From NCBI RefSeq assembly GCF_000407185.1, contig NZ_KE136482.1:682001-746000 (forward strand): a stretch of 64,000 bases of DNA, written 5' to 3'. A model generated the notes under the pieces. It had not been told where the DNA came from and did no database searches. It worked only from the letters and a program-made list of their open reading frames with translations. Below are positions 1-8,396 of the stretch, in pieces. Within the stretch, counting starts at the first letter, position 1. Each line of letters begins with the position of its first letter. A program made the translations under genes and the position numbers. The DNA comes from Enterococcus malodoratus ATCC 43197 (GTDB lineage: Bacteria > Bacillota > Bacilli > Lactobacillales > Enterococcaceae).

Positions 1-782
1 TACATCTCCGTTTCTTTTAACTTATCGATTAAACGCCCGAAATGAACGTCTGTCATAGTCACCAGGGCCGAATAACGATTTCGAATATATTCTTCCGCTT
101 CCGCAGGGACATCGACTTCTCCGTAGACCGGTGTTTCGAAAAATGGACCTGAATAGTCCTTTTGATAGATATCCATGTATTTTTGGGGCACATCAAAAGG
201 CTCATGCGGATCAAAAACTTCTACTTGCAGAAAGAAGTCATCTTCTCCTTTATTCGTTTCCAGCCAATCACAAGCTGAAGCAAAAGTTCGCGGTGTCGGA
301 TAAGCCTCTTCATTCTCATGCCATAGTTCGCGGTTCGCTTGATATTGTTTTCTTAAACGCCCGTGGTATTGTTCCGGCATCCACTCAGGATCGCGCATGA
401 TCGAATGCCATGGATCCCCTTCTTGTCCGCGCTGAAAATCCCACGTCGTAAACTGATTGATGTACCCTTCGCCGCCTAATCTGAAATAATGGGTGTGATC
501 CGTCGTCAGATGTGAAAAGACCTCCTGCTCAGCCAGCACTTTAGGCAACGTAATATCAAAGGGTTCAATCGGCCCCCAAGAACGTTCCAAAAAGTTTAAT
601 CGACCAGTCATTAAATCCCGCCGTGCAGGCATACACGGCGTTGAACCAATATAGTGATTATCAAAAGTCAGCGAATCCTCGGCAAAGGCATCTAAGTTAG
701 GAGTTAGTACATTGGTCGTTGGATTATAAGTGGATAAGTAATCCTTTCGTAACGTATCCATCAAAACTAAAATTGTACGCAT
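1..782 (-). CDS. Sulfatase (N-terminal part; gene runs off the window)
   Basis: This is an open frame from an ATG at 782, preceded by the purine-rich ribosome binding site AAGGGAAGG, and it continues past base 1, so only about 260 N-terminal residues are seen. It starts MRTILVLMDTLRKDY, typical of alkaline-phosphatase-fold sulfatases in which the early Asp binds metal. It carries CMPAR at residues 50-54, the C-x-P-x-R signature whose Cys becomes formylglycine. A DPHEPFD metal-site motif follows later. No signal peptide is present, so the enzyme should act in the cytoplasm, on a sulfated sugar imported by the PTS encoded immediately upstream (13-bp gap). The Cys type would need an anaerobic sulfatase-maturating enzyme, which is not in the window. 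Family assignment is firm; the substrate is unknown. Confidence 0.88.
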   Translation of the reverse strand, partial: MRTILVLMDTLRKDYLSTYNPTTNVLTPNLDAFAEDSLTFDNHYIGSTPCMPARRDLMTGRLNFLERSWGPIEPFDITLPKVLAEQEVFSHLTTDHTHYFRLGGEGYINQFTTWDFQRGQEGDPWHSIMRDPEWMPEQYHGRLRKQYQANRELWHENEEAYPTPRTFASACDWLETNKGEDDFFLQVEVFDPHEPFDVPQKYMDIYQKDYSGPFFETPVYGEVDVPAEAEEYIRNRYSALVTMTDVHFGRLIDKLKETEM

Positions 783-795
783 CTTTTTCCTTCCC

Positions 796-1605
796 TTATA
801 CCAAGATTCCGAATGCTGATAAAGCGATCGCGATAAAGATAATGACGAAAATCATGGCAACTACGTGTTTCCCATTCCATTTTTTTAACAAATACAAACA
901 TAGAATCGTCATTAACATCGGTAGCATATTCGGCATTACTTTGTCTAACATTTCCTGAACCTTGATCGCTGTATCCCCTTTACCATACTGCAAGCCAAGA
1001 GTGATATTAACGGTCGAGGCGATCAACGCGCCTGTAACCATTACCCCTAAAACATTGGCGGACGTACTGATCCGGTCTAGCAGCTTCTTGCCATTTTCAG
1101 AAGTCAGCAGCTCCCGCCCCTTTGTATACCCCATATGAACGCCATAATACTTCAACGGGAAATAAAGCGCATTGATCATGACGAACATCAAAACCGGGCC
1201 GATAAAGTTCCCGTCAACAGCAAAGGAGGCTCCGATACTTCCGGCGATCGGAAACCAAGTGAAATTCAATAAACTGTCGCCTAAACCGGCTAATGGCCCC
1301 ATCAAACTGGTCTTAACGGCGATAACTGATTCTTTTTCGTCTTCATCGGTACTTTCTTCCAATGCGATCGTGATTCCCAGAATAAACGGTACCAAAACTG
1401 GATGACTATTAAAAAACTCCAAGTGTCGCTGCTGAGCTTCGATCTTTTCTTCAACCGGACGGTCTTTGTAAAGACGTTTCAACACTGGTGTGATCGAGTA
1501 GAGCGTTCCGAGACTCTGCATCCGTTCGTAATTGTGAGAAAATTGGATTAATTGCGAACGCCAAAATACTTTGTTCAGATCTTTTTTCGTGATTGTACTT
1601 TCCAT
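796..1605 (-). CDS. PTS mannose-family EIID component
   Basis: This 269-residue membrane protein has the EIID signature: an N-terminal FWRSQLIQFSHNYERMQ segment, then LKTSLMGPLAGLGDSLLNF-type text (seen as KTSLMGPLAGLGDS) and several hydrophobic segments at the C-terminus. It forms the membrane channel of a mannose/fructose/sorbose-family permease together with EIIC. Its ATG overlaps the stop of the EIIC gene by one base, so the two are translationally coupled. The sulfatase follows 13 bp downstream. Length and motifs are normal for the family. The sugar cannot be read from the sequence. Confidence 0.95.
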   Translation of the reverse strand: MESTITKKDLNKVFWRSQLIQFSHNYERMQSLGTLYSITPVLKRLYKDRPVEEKIEAQQRHLEFFNSHPVLVPFILGITIALEESTDEDEKESVIAVKTSLMGPLAGLGDSLLNFTWFPIAGSIGASFAVDGNFIGPVLMFVMINALYFPLKYYGVHMGYTKGRELLTSENGKKLLDRISTSANVLGVMVTGALIASTVNITLGLQYGKGDTAIKVQEMLDKVMPNMLPMLMTILCLYLLKKWNGKHVVAMIFVIIFIAIALSAFGILV

Positions 1606-2402
1606 TACAGATCAAAGCTCCCTTCATCATCAGCAACGGTAACCGTCGAGCTGTCTGAGTCCCCGTCATTTCCGCCACCGGCCCGATTCATTAAAATGTC
1701 ATATAAGGCTGCCGCACATAAAGCGAACATCGCTACCGCAATCGTCGGCAGTTCTAAGAACGTTGCTAAAGCAAAGCCTAAAAGCAGGAAAATCCACATG
1801 TTCTTTTTCATCATCATCGAAAGCAGCATCGCCAACCCAACAGCCGGAATCACTTTCGAAGCGATGGTCAAGCCAGATAATATGAATGCTGGAACAGCAT
1901 CTAAAACCGCTTCAATCGCTGGTGCTCCAAGATAAACAGCGATGAAAACAGGAATCGCCCGACTTAGGAAAAAGAAAAACCCGCCAAGATATTGCAGTTT
2001 GTCGATTCCGCCAAATTCTCCAGTTTGAATGATTTTGTCTGCCCGATGGACTAAAGTAACGTTGAACGTCATGATGATCATGCTCAATTGTTGAACCAGC
2101 AACGCTACCGGGATCGCGACCGCTACCCCAGCAGCTTCTCCGCCTCCGGATAAAATGCCAATCGCCGTTCCAACAACTGCCCCCGAGATAACATCAGGCG
2201 GTTGGTAGGCGCCGACATTATTTGTTCCTAGCCACATCAATTCCAGTGTTCCAGCAATAATCAACCCTTCTGTCGGCTCGCCCAAGATCAAACCAACGAC
2301 AACTCCTGCTAAAAGCGGTTTTCTGAAACCCAAATGCGGTCCAAATTGGTCTAGCGCACAAAAGCCCGCCCAACAGGCAACTAATAAGGATGTTACTAAC
2401 AT
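1605..2402 (-). CDS. PTS mannose-family EIIC component
   Basis: This 265-residue polytopic protein has the EIIC(Man) pattern: an early DQFGPHLGFRKPLLAGVVVG stretch, then GLILGEPTEGLIIAGTLELMWLG and the N-x-GAYQPPDV loop. It works with EIID (one-base overlap) as the sugar-translocating channel. The gene sits 16 bp after the restored stop of the frameshifted EIIB gene. Its ribosome binding site is AAGGAGGGG just before the ATG. The C-terminal tail is rich in Asp, Gly and Ser, which is unusual but does not touch the membrane core. Confidence 0.95.
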   Translation of the reverse strand: MLVTSLLVACWAGFCALDQFGPHLGFRKPLLAGVVVGLILGEPTEGLIIAGTLELMWLGTNNVGAYQPPDVISGAVVGTAIGILSGGGEAAGVAVAIPVALLVQQLSMIIMTFNVTLVHRADKIIQTGEFGGIDKLQYLGGFFFFLSRAIPVFIAVYLGAPAIEAVLDAVPAFILSGLTIASKVIPAVGLAMLLSMMMKKNMWIFLLLGFALATFLELPTIAVAMFALCAAALYDILMNRAGGGNDGDSDSSTVTVADDEGSFDL

Positions 2403-2418
2403 TCCTTCCCCTCCTTCT

Positions 2419-2890
2419 TTAGATCAATGTTTTATAATCAACGCGTGGATCTTTCGGAACCATCTGTACGTTGATATGGATGTTTTTGTCCATCAGTTCG
2501 CTAAATGCCTGATCCTCTTCTTCAGTAACCGAAATCGCTTTTGACAGACGCTTTCTTCCATCTCTGAAACGCATGCCACCCTGCGTTTACTTCAGAAATT
2601 TTCAATCCTTCATTCACTAATTGAAGAATATCCACCGGAGTGGTAAACAAAAGCATCGTGCGTTTTTTGATTTCTGTTTTTTTCATGACTTCCGCAAACT
2701 GTGCGACACCGAAGATAATTACCTTTACCCCAGGAGGTACTGCAAAATTTGCGACAGACGCTTGTACCGGATCGTTTTTCGTTTTATTATCGATGATCAA
2801 AATTTGTTCAATATCATAGTTTCTTGTCCAAGTTGTTGCGACTTGACCGTGGATCAACCGGTCATCGATTCTTACTAATTCAATAGCCAT
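2419..2890 (-). pseudogene. PTS mannose-family EIIB, frameshifted near its 3' end
   Basis: The frame opens at an ATG at 2890, 8 bases after GAGGAG, and reads the EIIB start with RIDDRLIHGQVATTW; His14 is the phosphorylation site. A longer GTG start at 2905 would swallow the ribosome binding site and is less likely. After NAG the annotated frame turns into WHAFQRWKK and stops at 2522, giving only about 122 residues against a usual 155-165. Dropping one base near 2578-2582 restores GMRFRDGRKRLSKAISV and a C-terminus ending at 2419, about 157 residues in all, directly upstream of EIIC. So one extra base has either broken the gene or is a sequencing error. The His domain remains; the C-terminal part of the Rossmann-like fold would be lost. 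Confidence 0.85.
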
Positions 2891-2952
2891 CGTCTTTCTC
2901 CTCACAATAATAGTTTTTTAGTGATAAACAGATCTGTCTTACGATTTTGCCT

Positions 2953-3372
2953 TTATAACTCGTACGTTTCCTCTTCTTCAGTTTCTAACATCGAACTGTC
3001 AAAAATGTTTAGACTTTCCGGATAAACCTCCCGAACTTTTTCCAATAATTGCTGTCTCGTTTCTAATGGTGTCATAAATACCTCGATCAACATCGGCAGA
3101 TTAAATCCTGTGACAATTGAAAGTCTTTCAAACTCATGCAGCACCTTGATGCTGGCATTAAACGGTGTTCCGCCTAAAATATCGCAAAAAATAATGTACT
3201 CTTCTTCCTCGTATCGCTTGATTACTTCAACGATCTCTCCTTTCATTCCGTCTAAAGACGTGTCAAATCCAACTTCCAAAACATCAACATTTTCTTGCTC
3301 ACCGACGATCATTTCCGCACTTGCTAACGCTGCTTTCGCAAACGGACCATGACTCGCTAGAATATAGCGCAT
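2953..3372 (-). CDS. PTS mannose-family EIIA component
   Basis: This 139-residue cytoplasmic protein starts MRYILASHGPFAKA; His8 in SHGPFA is the residue phosphorylated by HPr. FCDILGGTPFNASI is the second family signature. It is the first gene of the EIIA-EIIB-EIIC-EIID-sulfatase operon. The acidic C-terminus (ETEEEETYEL) is characteristic of stand-alone EIIA(Man) proteins. The ribosome binding site is CAGGAGG. A consensus promoter lies about 50 bp upstream, and TTTTGTTC-type boxes overlap the leader. Confidence 0.95.
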   Translation of the reverse strand: MRYILASHGPFAKAALASAEMIVGEQENVDVLEVGFDTSLDGMKGEIVEVIKRYEEEEYIIFCDILGGTPFNASIKVLHEFERLSIVTGFNLPMLIEVFMTPLETRQQLLEKVREVYPESLNIFDSSMLETEEEETYEL

Positions 3373-3384
3373 TTTGTTCCCTCC

Positions 3385-3494
3385 TGTTCTTTTTGTTCTT
3401 TTTTGTTAGCTTCGAGCAAATGATACCGCTTTACATTTTTCTTGTCAATCTATTTTTGATTCTTTTTGCACTTAATTGTTCCTTTTTGTTCTTT
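3385..3494. promoter_or_regulatory. TTTTGTTC direct-repeat boxes, probable DeoR operators
   Basis: Copies of TGTTCTTTTTGTTC-like sequence occur at 3385-3408, downstream of the minus promoter, and again at 3476-3494 upstream of it. TGTT(T/C)-rich direct repeats are typical binding boxes of LacR/DeoR-family repressors. The divergent DeoR gene at 3631 is the obvious candidate ligand. The pairing is inference from position. Confidence 0.5.
3420..3448 (-). promoter_or_regulatory. Sigma-70 promoter of the EIIABCD-sulfatase operon
   Basis: On the minus strand TTGACA (3448-3443) and TATCAT (3425-3420) are separated by exactly 17 bases. This is a near-consensus vegetative promoter placed about 50 bp upstream of the EIIA start codon. 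Confidence 0.75.
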
Positions 3495-3630
3495 CAACTT
3501 GTTTGAACGTTCGTTTCATGTTAAATTAACTATAGAAAAGATTTCCGCTTTAACGAAGTATCAGTTAATTCTTATATTGCTGTACACAGAAATTGTTGAA
3601 TATAATATTGAAGATCTAAGGAGGAATTTC

Positions 3631-4398
3631 ATGCTTAAAAGTGATAGAATGCATTTCATCCTTTCTCTCGTAAACAAAAAGGGAAGTATTTCTGTAACTG
3701 AACTGGAGAAAGAATTGAATGTATCTGTGATGACTGTTCGAAGGGACTTAGATAATTTGGACAAGGAGGGTTTGCTGGTCAGAACTCATGGCGGAGCTAC
3801 CAGTGTTGATTTTATCGCAAACAACCATATGAGCTATACAGAAAATAAGGAGATTCATCTGCCGGAAAAGAAACAAGTCGCGAAACTTGCCGCTAAAAAG
3901 ATTCTGGCAAACGATATTGTTTTCTTAGGTCCTGGTACTACGATCGAACTGATTGTGGACTACATTACCGTTCCCAATGTTCAAATAGTGACCTCCAGCT
4001 ATTCTGTCTTTAAAAAGCTGGTGGAAAGCGACAATGATTATGATGTAATATCGATTGGTGGAAAGTTTGATAAGCGATCGAACTCCTTTAGCGGAGCTCT
4101 ATCTTCGGATATGATTTCAAAATTGCAGTTCACCAAAGCGTTCATCGGTATCAATGGTGTGCACGATTTTTCCGTGACTACCTTCAATATTGACGGCGGT
4201 GAATTGCAAAGCAAGGCTCTCAGCAATTCACAAGAACGCTATATCGTCGCGGATAAGTTCAAATTCAAGCAAAATGCTTTATTTGATTTTTATACTCTGC
4301 AAAAAGGCGATACGTTCATCACTAACCATTCATTGGATGAAGAAACGATTGAAAAATATCAAGAGGTCGTTGATTTTGAGCTTTCAAATGAAGACTAA
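3631..4398 (+). CDS. DeoR-family transcriptional repressor
   Basis: This is a 255-residue protein. The start is chosen at 3631 because AAGGAGG sits 6 bases upstream; a longer in-frame extension lacks any such signal. The N-terminal HTH reads SVTELEKELNVSVMTVRRDLDNLDKEGLLVRTHGGA, the classic DeoR pattern, and is followed by a sugar-phosphate-binding domain with FLGPGTTIEL. It is divergent from the PTS-sulfatase operon and so most likely represses it until a phosphorylated sugar binds. An inverted-repeat hairpin follows the stop codon. Confidence 0.93.
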   Translation: MLKSDRMHFILSLVNKKGSISVTELEKELNVSVMTVRRDLDNLDKEGLLVRTHGGATSVDFIANNHMSYTENKEIHLPEKKQVAKLAAKKILANDIVFLGPGTTIELIVDYITVPNVQIVTSSYSVFKKLVESDNDYDVISIGGKFDKRSNSFSGALSSDMISKLQFTKAFIGINGVHDFSVTTFNIDGGELQSKALSNSQERYIVADKFKFKQNALFDFYTLQKGDTFITNHSLDEETIEKYQEVVDFELSNED

Positions 4399-4424
4399 TT
4401 TTACATTTTAAAATAAACCCAATA

Positions 4425-4475
4425 GGCCGAATAACCATATGACTAGTACAAAGACCAGCATATGATTATTCGGCT
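4425..4475. terminator. Inverted repeat after the DeoR gene, possible terminator
   Basis: GCCGAATAA-C-CATATG is mirrored by CATATG-A-TTATTCGGC around a loop of about 17 bases. There is no long T run after it on the plus strand, so termination efficiency is uncertain; it could also help stop transcription from the minus-strand gene beyond. Confidence 0.45.
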
Positions 4476-4576
4476 ATTTCATTCACCTTATCTCTTTAAT
4501 TGACCACAACAAATAAACAGTTAATTTAACTATTGGTCATACCAAAGAAGCCTCTCAAATCACCAAGAACTCCCCC

Positions 4577-5656
4577 TCACTTTTTCTTCCTTTTCCGCGA
4601 GGCGCGTTTGCCTTCTGGGGTCTTTTTGAACAGTTCAGCTTGGGATTCTACCTGCTTTTGCTTCTTACTTTTCGGTTTTTTATAATCTACATAGGGACTT
4701 TTCTCTGTTGCGGAAAGTGCCATCGGTTTCTGTGCAGCAGGTTTCTTGGTTTCGGCTTTTGGCGGTTCTTTGACAGCAGATGCGGTTGAATCACTGATTG
4801 GTTCAGCTTTTTGAGCTGTAGCGGCGATCGTTTTTTCTGGCGCATTAATGTCCGAATCATTTGCCGAAACGTCTTCTTTGAGTTCTTCCATGCGGGTATC
4901 CGTCAAAACGATGCCTTCAGGTAGAAGTAATTTTACTATTTCCAGCTTTTCTCCCTCCGTTAAATCATTCAAATCAGCTTCTGGTGATAGTCCCACTTCT
5001 GCTTGAAGTTCCTCGACGGGAGTGGTATCCTCCAGAATTTCTCCTTTTCTGATCTTGATATCGCGGGTACAGTTGTCGATTTCGGAGTTTTCCAATTTGA
5101 CAAAGCGTCGAACGTCATTCTTTTCGAAAATAGTTAAAGAGGACATCAATTCTAAGACAGAATCGATTTTAGTTGCCGAGGAATTCGGATCAGCATCGCG
5201 CAAACTCCACGTGTGCACCTTGCCCATCGCATCTTCAAAGGTCGAAAGAATTTTATATTGTTGACCTTCTAACGCTTCAACAGGTGTTGTTTTTTCGAGC
5301 AAGTATCTTTTGCTGTCGCCTAAACGGTTGTTGTAACGGTGGATTTGTTTTGAGTTTTTGTAGAAACGTTTGAGGACTTGGTCCCATTCCTTTTCGTTTT
5401 CAAAAGCATCACGAAACAGCGGACAAAATTTGCGCAGCACTTCTGTCGGCTCCGCAAATAGAAAGATTTCTCTGATTAAGTCGTTACAGATCCCTGCAAA
5501 GTCACTTACGCACAAACATTGACGAATCAGCACTGCCACAAGGTATTGAACGGTGGTATCTGCATCCGGCGACTCTGTGTGCGCTTTCAAAATACGTTTT
5601 TCAAGATTCTTTTTTCCCATAGTAAAAAGTGTGATTTGCGACAATGTTTTTGGCAT
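4577..5656 (-). CDS. Unrecognised 359-residue protein with lysine-rich tail
   Basis: The ORF starts at an ATG with AAGGAGAG upstream. I do not recognise a family. The first about 230 residues are mixed alpha-helical-looking and soluble (one Cys-rich stretch, LIRQCLCVSDFAGIC). The motif TTPVE occurs twice about 80 residues apart (TTPVEALEGQ and TTPVEELQAE), hinting at an internal duplication. From about residue 265 the protein is low-complexity (Ala, Pro, Lys, Ser, Glu) and it ends in a strongly basic tail KRASRKRKKK. There is no signal peptide or membrane segment, so a cytoplasmic, possibly nucleic-acid-binding, protein is plausible, though unproven. It is monocistronic; the IS1380 element lies 132 bp upstream of its start. 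Confidence 0.7.
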   Translation of the reverse strand: MPKTLSQITLFTMGKKNLEKRILKAHTESPDADTTVQYLVAVLIRQCLCVSDFAGICNDLIREIFLFAEPTEVLRKFCPLFRDAFENEKEWDQVLKRFYKNSKQIHRYNNRLGDSKRYLLEKTTPVEALEGQQYKILSTFEDAMGKVHTWSLRDADPNSSATKIDSVLELMSSLTIFEKNDVRRFVKLENSEIDNCTRDIKIRKGEILEDTTPVEELQAEVGLSPEADLNDLTEGEKLEIVKLLLPEGIVLTDTRMEELKEDVSANDSDINAPEKTIAATAQKAEPISDSTASAVKEPPKAETKKPAAQKPMALSATEKSPYVDYKKPKSKKQKQVESQAELFKKTPEGKRASRKRKKK

Positions 5657-5788
5657 AAGTGTACTCTCCTTCTATTTTAAAATCTCATTTTAATTTTTTA
5701 ACTGCTCTTTGTCTATTTCTATGATACATCAGAAATAACCCCAAAAATTACTCTATCTTTTAATCTTTATGTATATTGTTGAGTATTA

Positions 5789-7462
5789 CCTGAATAATTC
5801 ATAGAATTTCTGAAACTCTATTAAAAGCTTATTAACGCACGGTTCTTCTTTTCTTTTACCGCACCCTTTGGGTGTACAAAAAGAACCCCAATCTGCTATG
5901 GTTAAAGTGTCTAAACTAAACCAAGAAAGGGGTTCTCTCAATGGCTACATTACAGGAAAAACACGTAAAATTCAACTCTAAAATGGTGGTGTCAAACACC
6001 GGTGGTAATCTTTCGTCAGATGCCGGTCTCATCTTGGTGAAGGAATTCATGAATTCGCTTGGATTTTATTCGTTCGCGAAGCAATTCCTCCACTTCAATG
6101 AGGACCGTATTTATTGGACTCATGACAACATCTCCCTGCTCGAACAGCTGCTCTTCCAGTTGATTGCCGGATATTCCGCAGATTCATCCGCCAATCTCTT
6201 GAAGGAAGATCCCATTTTTCGGTTGGTTTTGGATAAGGAAGCCATCGCCTCCCAGGCCTCGCTATCCCGCTTCTGGGACCGGATCAGCGAGGAGAACATT
6301 GCACAGTTCCAGGAACTGAACCAAGCCATGCTGGACAAGGTCCGCATGGAACGGAACAATACCCAAATGATCATCGATTTAGATTCCACACATTCGGATA
6401 CGTTCGGGAATCAAGAAAAGACTGAGCACAATGCCCATTACGGCACACAGGGCTATCATCCGTTGGTAGCCTTCGATGGCCTTACGGGAGACTTTCTGAA
6501 AGCAGAACTTCGTTCTGGAAATGTGTATACGTCAAAAGGTGTAAAAGATTTTCTGGCACCGATGCTCACACATTACCGTCAAGTCCTTCCCTGCACTGAT
6601 ATTTTGGTCCGGGGAGACAGCGGCTTTGCGACGCCCGAGGTCTATGATACGTGTGAATCCAACGAAAGTTTCTATGTCATCCGCCTGAAATCAAATAAAG
6701 TCGTGGAAAAACTAGCGGAAACCTTTGTCCTGGTTGGGGACGACCATCCCTGGGAGGAAAGGGAAGTCCACTACTATTCCGCGTTCTATCAAGCCAATAG
6801 CTGGTCCCAAAAACGTCGAATCTGTATCAAATCGACTCGGGAATCGAATCAGCTGGTGTTCAGTCACGAGTACGTGGTCACTAATTTTCACGAGGAACTA
6901 TCCGCGAAAACCATCTTCCAGATTTACCATAAACGCGGCACCATGGAGAACTTCATCAAGGAAGCAAAAAATGGGTTCTATTTCGACAAGACGGATAGCT
7001 CAAGCTTCTTGGAAAATCATGCACGGATGATGGTAAGCCTGTTGGCTTACAACCTGGTCAACTTCATGAAGACCATATGTCTACCTGAAAAGGAAGCGAC
7101 ATTCCAAGTCGACACATTGCGGCTCCGCCTGTTCAAGGTCGCGGGTAAATTAGTCCGCAGTGGCCGTAGATTGCTTTTACGGATGAGCTCCTCCCATGTC
7201 TATCAAGACTTGTTTTATCAGTTACTGGACAAAATCCAGCAACTCAGTTGGCAAGTGTAAAATAGCAATCAGCTTTTAAAAAGACATGGAATCACTAAGG
7301 GATTCGTGCGCCCAAAAACAGCTCCAGATTCCCTATCTTCGTTAAAAAAACAAAAGGAAATCTGTTTTCGCAAGTACAAACCGGTTGAAAAAAGAAAATT
7401 CAACTCAAATCGATGTATAAACGTTATTTTCCCAAAAAAATTAGATCTATGAATTATTCAGG
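5789..7462 (+). mobile_element. Complete IS1380-family insertion sequence
   Basis: The element is 1674 bp, bounded by perfect 16-bp terminal inverted repeats (CCTGAATAATTCATAG at 5789-5804 and its complement at 7447-7462). It is flanked by 5-bp direct repeats TATTA at 5784-5788 and 7463-7467. It encodes one full-length transposase. Size, ends and duplication length fit the IS1380 family. The intact duplication shows simple insertion at this spot. Confidence 0.93.
5941..7260 (+). CDS. IS1380-family DDE transposase
   Basis: This 439-residue protein is full length for the family. N-terminal text is FNSKMVVSNTGGNLSSDAGL. The catalytic region includes the first acidic residue in IIDLDSTHSDTFGNQE, followed by YGTQGYHPLVAFDGLTG. 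RGDSGFATPE carries the second acidic residue. YHKRGTMENFIKEAKNGFYFDKT carries the third (E in MEN). The gene has a good ribosome binding site (AGAAAGGGG) and fills the element. It moves the IS by a cut-and-paste-type DDE reaction. Nothing suggests inactivation. Confidence 0.95.
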   Translation: MATLQEKHVKFNSKMVVSNTGGNLSSDAGLILVKEFMNSLGFYSFAKQFLHFNEDRIYWTHDNISLLEQLLFQLIAGYSADSSANLLKEDPIFRLVLDKEAIASQASLSRFWDRISEENIAQFQELNQAMLDKVRMERNNTQMIIDLDSTHSDTFGNQEKTEHNAHYGTQGYHPLVAFDGLTGDFLKAELRSGNVYTSKGVKDFLAPMLTHYRQVLPCTDILVRGDSGFATPEVYDTCESNESFYVIRLKSNKVVEKLAETFVLVGDDHPWEEREVHYYSAFYQANSWSQKRRICIKSTRESNQLVFSHEYVVTNFHEELSAKTIFQIYHKRGTMENFIKEAKNGFYFDKTDSSSFLENHARMMVSLLAYNLVNFMKTICLPEKEATFQVDTLRLRLFKVAGKLVRSGRRLLLRMSSSHVYQDLFYQLLDKIQQLSWQV

Positions 7463-7497
7463 TATTAGAAACAATTTTAAAAATTATTATTTTATAA

Positions 7498-7538
7498 AAA
7501 AACACCTCCGAAATCTCAGAAGAGAAATTTCAGAGGTA
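7498..7538 (-). terminator. Rho-independent terminator of the DeoR gene
   Basis: Read on the minus strand, ACCTCTGAAATTTCTC pairs with GAGATTTCGGAGGT (one mismatch, one bulge) and is followed by a run of seven T. It lies directly after the stop at 7553 and outside the IS. Confidence 0.8.
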
Positions 7539-7552
7539 TCCTATCTACTATT

Positions 7553-8305
7553 TTAAACAATATACCTTTCTTCTTTTTCGATCTTTTCGTAATGTTTCTG
7601 TTCGTCTTCATCAATTATAACTGCCGTCACGTCATGGAGGTTATAGTACACAGAAAAATCTCTCTTCCCGATTTTAGAATGGTCGATCAGCAAGAAACGT
7701 TCAACGGAATTATTCAGAGCAATTTGCTGCGTCTGCCCTTCTTCAAAGGTCGATGTCATAATTTTTTGTTCGTTTAAGGCGTTACAGCTGAAGAATGCTT
7801 TATGAAAATTCATATCGTTCAGCGACTTGTTAGTAATCTCGCCGACGAAACATTGTGTTGTTTCCCGTAATTCGCCGCCTAATAAATAAATTTTCCGATT
7901 GCCCTTATGCTTGTTTAGTTCCTCAAACACCGGCAAACAATTTGTCACGATCCGCAACCCATCGGCCTTGATGATTTTCGACAATAGTTCGATCGTCGTT
8001 CCAGGTCCTAGAAAAATAGTATCGCCATCATTGATCAGCTCATTGGCTTTTTCAACAATCCGCTGTTTTTCGGCCTGAAGCATTATTTGCTTTTCCGTAT
8101 GTGAAAGCTCTACATGTCGATAAAAATCTTTCAATTTCGCACCGCCATGCACCCGCTCTAATAATCCTTGTTTCTCCAATTCGTCCAAATCACGCCGCAC
8201 CGTCATATCAGAAACCGATAATTTTTCCATGATTTCATTGACCCTTACCGTTCCGCTAACTTCCAACAACGACATGATTGCTTGAAATCGATCCGTTTTT
8301 AACAT
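7553..8305 (-). CDS. DeoR-family transcriptional regulator
   Basis: This 250-residue regulator has an N-terminal HTH, VNEIMEKLSVSDMTVRRDLDELEKQGLLERVHGGAKL, and a C-terminal effector domain with FLGPGTTIELLSKII. It lies just downstream of, and in the same direction as, the galactitol-type PTS operon, separated from it by a terminator, so it probably has its own promoter in 8306-8390. It resembles the DeoR protein at 3631 more than the other two in the window (shared LGPGTTIEL). Its likely role is local repression of the adjacent sugar operon, though the second DeoR gene at 12062 is divergent from that operon and is the stronger candidate. Confidence 0.92.
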   Translation of the reverse strand: MLKTDRFQAIMSLLEVSGTVRVNEIMEKLSVSDMTVRRDLDELEKQGLLERVHGGAKLKDFYRHVELSHTEKQIMLQAEKQRIVEKANELINDGDTIFLGPGTTIELLSKIIKADGLRIVTNCLPVFEELNKHKGNRKIYLLGGELRETTQCFVGEITNKSLNDMNFHKAFFSCNALNEQKIMTSTFEEGQTQQIALNNSVERFLLIDHSKIGKRDFSVYYNLHDVTAVIIDEDEQKHYEKIEKEERYIV

Positions 8306-8396
8306 TTCATCGCCTCTTTTCTCACCTAGCGTATCAAATTTCAGTTAAATGTACTAGAGATAGTTTACTATATTTGAACTCAAAATAAACAAAAAT

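Noticed and set aside
131-400. Plus-strand 89-residue ORF inside the partial sulfatase
   Set aside because: It lies opposite a frame with clear sulfatase motifs and has no ribosome binding site.
3420-3440. Possible cre site near the first PTS promoter (TGATACCGCTTTACA)
   Set aside because: It is one base too long for the CcpA consensus and mismatches at its edge.
4425-4475. Hairpin after the DeoR gene as a riboswitch or small RNA
   Set aside because: It is a simple inverted repeat with no further conserved structure; a weak terminator explains it.
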